From positions 1-5,470 of the forward strand of contig JADFWK010000220.1 in assembly GCA_015223015.1 (NCBI GenBank): a stretch of DNA of 5,470 nt, written 5' to 3'. Numbering within the stretch: the stretch's first letter is position 1; the number at the start of each line of letters is the position of its first letter. The notes under the pieces were generated by a model. It saw only the letters and a program-made list of their open reading frames with translations, made no database searches and had not been told where the DNA came from. This stretch comes from Pseudomonadota bacterium. Its GTDB lineage: Bacteria > Desulfobacterota > DSM-4660 > Desulfatiglandales > B25-G16. Positions 1-5,470 of the stretch are shown in pieces. The translations under genes and the position numbers were made by a program.

Positions 1-1
1 A

Positions 2-202
2 TTATTCAATTATAAAACTCGCATATCCAACGACCTGTACATAGTCTCCTGTCACGTCGCCGGACGTAGCGTATCGAATCAGCTTAAGATCGATTGAGCA
101 ATTCAATTGAATTGGTTTATGGTATCGATAGTTAAATAACCACATCTGTTCTTTTTCCTTTTTGGTCATTTGTGGTGGGATGAACAATTGCTGAATGTTC
201 AA
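2..202 (-). CDS. small hypothetical protein, 66 codons, TTG start
   Basis: I do not recognise this ORF. It is complete: it ends in TAA at 4-2 and an in-frame TGA lies upstream at 229-227, so it cannot extend far. The longest reading begins at a TTG (202-200) with only a weak purine stretch (TAAGAA) about 9-10 nt upstream. The first ATG (169-167, residue 12) would give 55 residues and has no visible ribosome-binding site. The product has a lysine/glutamate-rich segment near residues 13-19 (MTKKEKEQ) followed by alternating hydrophobic stretches that look like beta strands (WLFNYRY, IDLKLIRYA, YVQVVGYASFIIE). There is no signal peptide, no membrane helix and no Cys/His cluster. It follows the giant gene on the same strand after 135 bp that contain a hairpin, so it may be separately expressed. 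It could equally be a chance ORF or a gene remnant. Confidence 0.35.
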   Translation of the reverse strand: MNIQQLFIPPQMTKKEKEQMWLFNYRYHKPIQLNCSIDLKLIRYATSGDVTGDYVQVVGYASFIIE

Positions 203-248
203 AAGTGTGTTCTTAAAACGCCCATTTCAGTACCAAAACCATGCTTTT

Positions 249-271
249 AAGGCGAAAAAAGCGCCTTTTTT
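249..271 (+). terminator. terminator-like GC hairpin with T run
   Basis: On the plus strand AAGGCG (249-254) pairs with CGCCTT (262-267) around a 7-nt loop AAAAAAG, followed by TTTT (268-271), the form of an intrinsic terminator. No plus-strand gene lies upstream, however. On the minus strand, where the genes are, the same stem is followed by AAAA rather than a T run; only a weaker alternative AAAAAAG-GCG-CTTTTTT fold would place U residues at the 3' side. It lies between the giant gene and the 66-codon ORF, a sensible place for an end of transcription, but the orientation fits poorly. Confidence 0.35.
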
Positions 272-337
272 GACGCTATTTCATTATAACCTCAATTGGT
301 TATCCTGGTCCGACCCGCCCTCAAGTAGCTCAAACAT

Positions 338-3300
338 CTATTGGAGATCAAACAAGTCACTTGGTGCAAGTCCAAGTTCGGTCTTGAAATCAAATTCACC
401 TTCTCTTAATAGGGCATAGACAGGATTCCGCATGACAAAAGTGGGCCACTCGTATTCGGCTTTTCCATTGTCTAGCACCCCTACGAGATAGTAATCTTCT
501 TTACTTAACGCAGCCTCCTGCAATTCAAGCATCGTCACAACGATCTTTCCATTGCTTGTGAATGTCTTTACCTCCACTTGGACCTCTCGGTTATCAAGTT
601 TACAGAGGAAATCATATCCACAACCTTGTTTTGTCATGTCTGAAACGAGAGAAAATCCCCCCCAACCACCTGGGAGCTCAAGCCTTCTCTTGATTTCATC
701 TTCACCCTTTCTACCCCTTTCTTTTTGTTCAGGGGTGACTTTAATCCTTGTTTTAGGTTGGCCTCCTGCAGCTTGCTGACCGCTTGAAATTACTCCTCCT
801 GTCGTGTCTACCTGAGTTGCCAGCTTTTCTATAAAACCCTTTGCCTTCCCTTCTAACTCTTGGCTTTGCTCAGATAATCTTTGCCCTATATGCCCTTGGT
901 CAATTTCTCCTTGAGGTTGAGGCGATGGGCTCACTTTGGCAGGCGGTGATGATTTTAAGATTTCCACTGGAGCCACGGTAGCTTCACCTGACAGCATTGC
1001 CCATGCCATCTCCTGAGCCTCTTTCGAAATGCGCAAGTGATAGTAAAGGAATTCTTCCATCTCTTGCCGATTACCATTTACATTCTGATACCGTGAAGCA
1101 ATTCTAGGAAACATTCCCTTCAAATCGTCGGTAATCCCATCAAAGAAAATTGGGATCAGAGCCTCGCCCAATGCATCTCCATCGAGATCCAAGACGGAAG
1201 TATCCTTGGTTCCAGACACATACAATACGTAATGATATTCCTCAACAGCCCCTCGTCTCTCAATGAGAACCCTTTTAAGGTAGAAATTGGGGTAGTTGAC
1301 ATCTCGCTCAATATTAGGTTTTTCCAGAATCTTAAACCTAACCGTTAGATCGGGGGCCGTCAGCACTCTGAACCTTTCCTCGAGTCTCCTGACAACTAAA
1401 TCTGGATGTTTTCCCTTTTCAGATTTAGCAATTATCGGTGCTAAGAGACTATTGGCTAATCCCTTAAGAATCTCTTCCTTAAGATTGTCCGCATCTAATG
1501 ATTCATTCTCGGATAGAAAAGTTTCAGTAACTGTCTGAGCAGCCTGAAGTCGAATGATGCCGGCCTTCTCAAAAAAAGTGGGGTATGGGCGGTCCACATC
1601 AAGGAAATCTATATCTCCCCTAAATGCTCTTTCAATGGCTGATCCCGGCTCTGCGAAGTAGAAGGGTTCACTGGAAAAGCTCACTCCAGTTCGAGAACGA
1701 ACAGCGAGTCTTATGCCAGAAGGAAAATCGAAATCCTCTTGATATTGATTTAGCGAACGATATATCTCTTGTATTGCACCACGCACAAGGCGCCATCTTC
1801 CCCTGACGTCTATTATCTCCTGTCTCCCCCATTCTGTATTTAGCTTTTCCCCAATGATAGACAATGCGGTCATCAAAGCGTAGGAGGAAGCATCATTTGC
1901 GTCTTCCAGAATCTCGATCCCAAGGCCCTGTATTTTCGCTAGTTCATCAATCCCGTCTACGACCACATACGGAATCAACCTATCGCCAAGTTCATCGCCT
2001 GAAACGCCAGTGGAGATCAAACGTCGGGAACTAAGTCTTAAAAAACACTCGGAGTTACTTGCCGGTCCCAAAGAGGACGGCAGCCATCGGAAGTATTGCA
2101 GTTGTGTCTTCAGATAGGAGCCGATCTGAATCGAGTGCCCACCCCCACCGCGACAGAATATCCTGTCATCATCGACTTCATTCATAGTATTGACGGGAAG
2201 GGACTTCGGCAGTTTTCTAAGTCGCTCACTCCATCTTACATCTCCTGCTTGATATTCTTTCTGAGAAAGCTCACATACCTCCCTCAAGCCTTCCAGCAGG
2301 CTTAGTGTTTGAAGAACCACCTGGGTATCATGTGTACAGGTAACTTCCTTCTTTTCAATCTCCCATAGATTCTCAGATCTCAGAGTAGCAACAACAGCAC
2401 GATTTTCATCAATTTGACGTTCTCCCGTAAATCCCTTCTCACTGGATCCCCAAAGATCCCCTTCAAACAATATCACCTCTTTTTTACTAGCAACCACGCG
2501 TGCGTATTTAAGTAGTTTAGGACAATCAGATAAGCCCATCTTTTTGAGGAAATCTAACCACGAATGCCGTGTGATACCACTTTCAGATATCAGCTCCTCT
2601 AAGAATCTCTCGTCGATGCGCCTTAGCCCATCTATTCCCTTCAGACAGCTGTATTGGGGAAGAAATGAATCCGGCCAATAGGCCAGAAAACAAGGTGTAA
2701 ATTCAAGTTTTGGCAGACTATCCTCGTTACTTTTCTTGACAGATAAGGGCAAAGGAAGCCTGCCAATCTCATTCCAAAAGGTCGAAGATATTATCTGCCG
2801 GGTACTTTCAATGATCTTGTAAACAAAGATCCATGCATCCTTTAGATCTTTAAGATTAATAGGGAGAGGATTACTGTAAAGTTCTGGTAAAATGCTGCGT
2901 ACCGCACGAGGTAAGAGCTCAGTTGCCTCAAAACGAACGATACCGAACCTGTTGAGAACCCAGCTTTCGATACGATCTTCCCCATCTGAGAGAAACTTAC
3001 TTAGCTCATTATCAAAAAAAACAAACTTCTTCTTAAACCAATCGGGTTGATGTAAGTCAGCTGTATCCCCAGGAGGTGGAAGGCAGATAACAAGGTCACT
3101 ATCCTCCTTTGGAACAGCAATTACCCTTGAATCTCCGGTTGGAATGAGCTTTCGCCCCTCGAAAGATGCACGTTCCCACCTGTAAAACCTGTCATCCTGT
3201 GCCATATATGAATAACAATCATACCACCATTCAGCACTTTTTTTCTCAAGGGAGACTTTCTCGATAAAATCTATCAGTGCTTCATCCGGTAAAATTTCCA

Positions 3301-4852
3301 CCTTTGCAAATCGAAAAAAGGCTCTAGTCCCTTTGCCATCTTCTCCAGGAGACAGGAATGCTTTTTTTTCTTCTATGGCTTCACTGAAGACTTCTAAGAA
3401 ATGTCCTTCCCAAAACCCACTTGTGTCTTCTCTAGGAGGAATACCAACCTTACCCGAATGGAGTAATCCTTTGCGAGTTGGGACAAACGCAGCCTTCCTT
3501 TGGCCAAGTTCTTCAGAGAGCATCAATGTAAATTGGGAAGCCAGACCCGTCGAACTTGACTCGTTCGGCACGAAAGCATCAAAAACCCTGCTGGGTTTAA
3601 ATCCATCTAATAACTGAGTAAAAAACTCATTGGCGGCCTTATTAGCTGCTTTTTTAAGAAGCCACTTGTTGTACTCGCCCTGCATTAGTCTTGTTCTGTC
3701 TGGTTTTACATAGAAGTCTCCATGGATAACAAATCCTAGCCCCACCTTCTCTTCAGTAGGGAAATATACGTGAAAATTCGAAGCTGCATCATGGATGGGT
3801 TCCCCGTCTTCCATGCGGACAGATAGGACTATCTCCGCCTTTTTAAGGGCTTTGATAGCTTTAGGAGTTTCAGATTGATTACGTATACTGTGTGGAATTT
3901 CGAAAGAGAATCGTCTTTGGAAGAAGGATTCGGTTGCCTCTTTTTGATTAATATTGCTAACTACTGAGATTCTACCATCATTGCGTTCTTTTCTTGGACC
4001 ACCAGGAACTTGGACCAGACCAATACATTGGTCATGATAGTAAACCTTGACCTCTGTGATGGATCTTAAGAAAGGAAGCAATAATCGGACTTCGTTATTT
4101 ATAAAAACGAGAAGTTTTTCACGGCCCCTCTGATTCGCCAAAATTGGATTTGGACCCAACTCTTCCAAAACCCTTGAATCGATGTCAGGGTCTCTCGCAG
4201 GGAGCCAGAACATTGTAGTAAATCTACGTTCATTACCTAATCTGCTAAATTTGTCATAAATGGAAGCGCCCTGTCCCAAATTGTGTTTCTTGGCTATCCC
4301 CGGTATACCCATGATGGGACATGCTATCTGCCCGTGCTTTACCCAGTCCTGATAATGTCTTTCTAACGAAGGATCTCTATTAAAAGCCTCTTGAAAATGG
4401 CCCCAATTCAATGCCCAGGTGAATTTAACAGAAAAAAATGCCTTTTCCTCAATTCTTACCAGGTAAGGAGATGGGGTTATGTCCAGCACTGACCGAAAGC
4501 CCAGACCTTTGTGCCCTATACACTTACCGGGATCTTTATCACTCCAGCCATCAGCCAAACTCCTAAAATTGTCAACTGTGAACCAATTCCCATCGTGGAT
4601 AAAAGCTAACCCCTCCTCGCTCAATATGAATAAAGCAGTTCTTGCACCTGCATCATCAGCGTTCTGCAAAAGCTCATACGGGGCACGATCTCTATAAAGT
4701 TCTCTTAGGTCTCTTTCATTGTGTGCTTTTCCCCTCAAGTATTTGAGATCTGTTAATTTATGGCCGGGCTTGAATTCCGCTTCCCTAATCTTCTCAAATT
4801 GTCCTTGATCAAGAGGGAATGAGCTATCCATTAAACGCTTAAGATTCTTCAT
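338..4852 (-). CDS. giant Bergerat-fold ATPase with C-terminal DUF3883 (NOV_C) nuclease-like domain
   Basis: 1504 residues from the ATG at 4852 (numbering used here); a TTG eight codons upstream (4876) would give 1512 but has no ribosome-binding site, whereas the ATG has GAGAGG 9 nt upstream. Residues ~40-390 form a sacsin/NO VEIN-type HSP90-like ATPase: N box ELLQNADDA (60-68; catalytic Glu60, Mg-binding Asn64, Asp67), D87-G88 in HDGNWFT, and the glycine lid/G2 box IGHKGLGFRSV (112-122), then GDFYVKPDRTRL (378-389), a conserved-looking element closing the module. Residues ~400-1290 match nothing I recognise. A Pro/Ser/Gln-rich, likely flexible linker spans ~1294-1367. The last ~110 residues are DUF3883: GRKGEDE (1380-1386), GYDF (Asp1414) and VEVK (Glu1427, Lys1429), a PD-(D/E)XK-like active-site pattern. 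Predicted soluble; no signal peptide or membrane helices seen. The order ATPase-long middle-DUF3883 is that of plant NO VEIN and bacterial conflict-system proteins. ATP-dependent sensing or remodelling coupled to DNA cleavage is inferred. It ends in TAG, followed in frame by 17 further sense codons. Confidence 0.93.
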   Translation of the reverse strand: MKNLKRLMDSSFPLDQGQFEKIREAEFKPGHKLTDLKYLRGKAHNERDLRELYRDRAPYELLQNADDAGARTALFILSEEGLAFIHDGNWFTVDNFRSLADGWSDKDPGKCIGHKGLGFRSVLDITPSPYLVRIEEKAFFSVKFTWALNWGHFQEAFNRDPSLERHYQDWVKHGQIACPIMGIPGIAKKHNLGQGASIYDKFSRLGNERRFTTMFWLPARDPDIDSRVLEELGPNPILANQRGREKLLVFINNEVRLLLPFLRSITEVKVYYHDQCIGLVQVPGGPRKERNDGRISVVSNINQKEATESFFQRRFSFEIPHSIRNQSETPKAIKALKKAEIVLSVRMEDGEPIHDAASNFHVYFPTEEKVGLGFVIHGDFYVKPDRTRLMQGEYNKWLLKKAANKAANEFFTQLLDGFKPSRVFDAFVPNESSSTGLASQFTLMLSEELGQRKAAFVPTRKGLLHSGKVGIPPREDTSGFWEGHFLEVFSEAIEEKKAFLSPGEDGKGTRAFFRFAKVEILPDEALIDFIEKVSLEKKSAEWWYDCYSYMAQDDRFYRWERASFEGRKLIPTGDSRVIAVPKEDSDLVICLPPPGDTADLHQPDWFKKKFVFFDNELSKFLSDGEDRIESWVLNRFGIVRFEATELLPRAVRSILPELYSNPLPINLKDLKDAWIFVYKIIESTRQIISSTFWNEIGRLPLPLSVKKSNEDSLPKLEFTPCFLAYWPDSFLPQYSCLKGIDGLRRIDERFLEELISESGITRHSWLDFLKKMGLSDCPKLLKYARVVASKKEVILFEGDLWGSSEKGFTGERQIDENRAVVATLRSENLWEIEKKEVTCTHDTQVVLQTLSLLEGLREVCELSQKEYQAGDVRWSERLRKLPKSLPVNTMNEVDDDRIFCRGGGGHSIQIGSYLKTQLQYFRWLPSSLGPASNSECFLRLSSRRLISTGVSGDELGDRLIPYVVVDGIDELAKIQGLGIEILEDANDASSYALMTALSIIGEKLNTEWGRQEIIDVRGRWRLVRGAIQEIYRSLNQYQEDFDFPSGIRLAVRSRTGVSFSSEPFYFAEPGSAIERAFRGDIDFLDVDRPYPTFFEKAGIIRLQAAQTVTETFLSENESLDADNLKEEILKGLANSLLAPIIAKSEKGKHPDLVVRRLEERFRVLTAPDLTVRFKILEKPNIERDVNYPNFYLKRVLIERRGAVEEYHYVLYVSGTKDTSVLDLDGDALGEALIPIFFDGITDDLKGMFPRIASRYQNVNGNRQEMEEFLYYHLRISKEAQEMAWAMLSGEATVAPVEILKSSPPAKVSPSPQPQGEIDQGHIGQRLSEQSQELEGKAKGFIEKLATQVDTTGGVISSGQQAAGGQPKTRIKVTPEQKERGRKGEDEIKRRLELPGGWGGFSLVSDMTKQGCGYDFLCKLDNREVQVEVKTFTSNGKIVVTMLELQEAALSKEDYYLVGVLDNGKAEYEWPTFVMRNPVYALLREGEFDFKTELGLAPSDLFDLQ

Positions 4853-4861
4853 TAAAGCGGG

Positions 4862-4867
4862 CCTCTC
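4862..4867 (-). promoter_or_regulatory. ribosome-binding site deciding the start of the giant ATPase gene
   Basis: GAGAGG lies 9 nt before the ATG at 4852, while the alternative TTG start at 4876 (upstream context AACTGCTAT) has no purine-rich element. The ATG also overlaps the TAA of a 20-codon upstream ORF (4914-4852) in a TAATG arrangement, which would suit translational re-initiation. The next in-frame ATG, at 4831, has only a weak AAG upstream. Confidence 0.45.
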
Positions 4868-5006
4868 ATAAAGCAAATAGCAGTTGGATACATAAAAGAA
4901 CAGACAATTCTCATAGTGGATCGACTTTCCCTTAATGCAAAGATGTTTCTAAATAAGTCCCAGGATCTTCAAGTTCTCCTCTTTCAGGTAATGCAAAATC
5001 TATACT

Positions 5007-5321
5007 TTACGAAACATTGCCGATATTTTTCAGCCGCTTTTCAATTTTCTTATAGTCCCCCAGATAAGCGGTCATTAGGCTTTGCCAAAGCTTTCCGTGG
5101 TTGGGGATATTAAAGTGTAATAACTCATGAACGATTACATAGTCGCCAATATCTTCATCCAGATCTAAAACCTCTTTATTAAAGTTAAGATACCTATTAG
5201 TAGAACAGGAGGCCCATTTGTTTTTCATAGGGCGAACTGCAAGGGAGTGAATATCCATTTCCAGCTTTTTGGCCCATTCCCGGACGCGTTTTTTAAATTC
5301 TATTTTATTTTGCCATGTCAT
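5007..5321 (-). CDS. short YgjP-like (DUF45/WLM, M48-type) zinc metallopeptidase
   Basis: 104 residues. The zinc-protease core is plain: HELLH at 65-69 (His65 and His69 as zinc ligands, Glu66 as catalytic base), with the third ligand probably His75 in NHGKLW. Before it stands the family's hallmark stretch RPMKNKWASCS (30-40) followed by a strand LNFNKEVLDLD, matching the R-M-K-x-x-W-G-S-C-S...LN pattern of YgjP-like proteins. The usual YgjP family member is roughly twice this length; this one keeps only a short helix plus the catalytic half, a compact form often found beside restriction-modification genes. No signal peptide, so cytosolic. The ATG at 5321 is fixed by an in-frame TAA (5333-5331 region) just upstream; the ribosome-binding site is weak (AAGA, about 7 nt away). 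It follows the upstream gene by 17 bp, suggesting one operon, and precedes the giant ATPase gene by ~154 bp. The substrate is unknown; processing of a partner in the locus is a guess. Confidence 0.87.
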   Translation of the reverse strand: MTWQNKIEFKKRVREWAKKLEMDIHSLAVRPMKNKWASCSTNRYLNFNKEVLDLDEDIGDYVIVHELLHFNIPNHGKLWQSLMTAYLGDYKKIEKRLKNIGNVS

Positions 5322-5338
5322 GATTAAATCTTATGAGC

Positions 5339-5470
5339 TTAGGAAAGCAGAGTAAATAGGTTGTCAACAATAGGTGATAGGAAATCGCTTCCAGGGATTG
5401 GGGAGCAGGTTGACCAGTGAACGCTGAATTGTGGGCCCAAAATCTCCTCAGACTCCATTTCTACCAATTC
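5339..5470 (-). CDS. C-terminal fragment of an unidentified gene, continuing past the right edge
   Basis: From the right edge the minus strand is open for 43 codons to TAA at 5341-5339. The visible product begins ELVEMESEEILGPQ, has a central segment FSVHWSTCSPIPGSDF and ends VDNLFTLLS. The composition looks like coding sequence (acidic start, mixed hydrophobic end), but no motif allows a family assignment. The stop lies only 17 bp before the peptidase ATG on the same strand, the spacing expected inside an operon, which is the main support that this is a real gene end. A restriction or helicase subunit would fit the context of a YgjP-like neighbour, but nothing in these 43 residues shows it. 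An open frame of this length can also arise by chance. Confidence 0.5.
   Translation of the reverse strand, partial: ELVEMESEEILGPQFSVHWSTCSPIPGSDFLSPIVDNLFTLLS

Noticed and set aside
3362..3369. A8 run on the coding strand (GAA AAA AAA G, in the giant gene) as a slippage or programmed frameshift site
   Set aside because: The frame is intact across it and continues for some 1000 codons; no downstream stimulatory structure or alternative overlapping long frame was seen. Ordinary Lys-Lys coding explains it.
3616..3630. Small inverted repeat TGAGT-AAAAA-ACTCA
   Set aside because: Five-base arms inside coding sequence are expected by chance; no T run or neighbouring gene boundary.
195..4697. 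Plus-strand open frames of 60-94 codons opposite the giant gene (for example at 552-779, 1296-1538, 3333-3617, 4479-4697)
   Set aside because: They lie antisense to a gene with clear conserved motifs, have serine/proline-rich shadow-like composition, and show no recognisable domain or consistent ribosome-binding site.
4874..4876. TTG start giving a 1512-residue giant protein
   Set aside because: No ribosome-binding site precedes it and the eight extra residues look non-conserved in type; the ATG at 4852 has GAGAGG at good spacing.
4916..5113. Plus-strand 65-codon open frame across the gap and the peptidase 3' end
   Set aside because: It overlaps the conserved C-terminal part of the metallopeptidase in antisense and has no protein-family character.
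5330..5368. Promoter for the peptidase with a perfect TTGACA (minus strand, around 5367-5362)
   Set aside because: No acceptable -10 lies 16-18 bp downstream (the sequence there is TTCCTA/TCCTAA/CCTAAG), and the hexamer is inside the upstream coding frame; operon transcription is simpler.
1..5470. CRISPR array, tRNA/rRNA, insertion-sequence ends or attachment sites
   Set aside because: No regularly spaced direct repeats, no tRNA-like fold, no transposase and no paired terminal inverted repeats were found by reading both strands; the window is almost filled by coding sequence.

Overview
This window is a tightly packed accessory segment in which every credible gene reads on the minus strand. 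Base composition is moderately AT-rich (low-to-mid 40s % GC by eye). Nothing in it (no rRNA, tRNA or core gene) fixes the organism. Free-living bacteria are the natural guess because short-spaced genes with bacterial-type starts are present, but a phylum cannot be named.

Layout in the direction of transcription (right to left): (1) the 3' end of an unidentified gene entering from the right edge (5339-5470); (2) 17 bp later, a 104-residue YgjP-like/DUF45 (WLM/M48-type) zinc metallopeptidase with an intact HELLH motif and third histidine (5007-5321); (3) a gap of about 154 bp, then a giant 1504-residue protein (338-4852), with a sacsin/NO VEIN-like Bergerat (HSP90-type) ATPase domain at its N terminus, a roughly 900-residue middle with no domain I recognise, a Pro/Ser/Gln-rich linker, and a C-terminal DUF3883 (NOV_C) domain carrying a PD-(D/E)XK-like GxD...ExK nuclease signature; (4) a 135-bp gap with a GC hairpin flanked by A/T runs, then a 66-codon unrecognised ORF ending at the left edge (2-202).

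The large protein matches, in domain order, plant NO VEIN and the bacterial ATPase-DUF3883 proteins that turn up in restriction-like and other conflict islands. Small YgjP-like peptidases are also common next to restriction genes. My inference is that genes 1-3 form one transcription unit of a defence or DNA-processing type, with an ATP-driven sensor/remodeller coupled to a nuclease and an accessory protease. The sequence shows the domains and the order; the defence role is not proven by it. Secondary oddities are the choice of start for the giant gene (a TAATG coupling site with a 20-codon leader ORF), an in-frame open stretch of 17 codons immediately after its amber stop, and a similar 24-codon open stretch after the peptidase stop.
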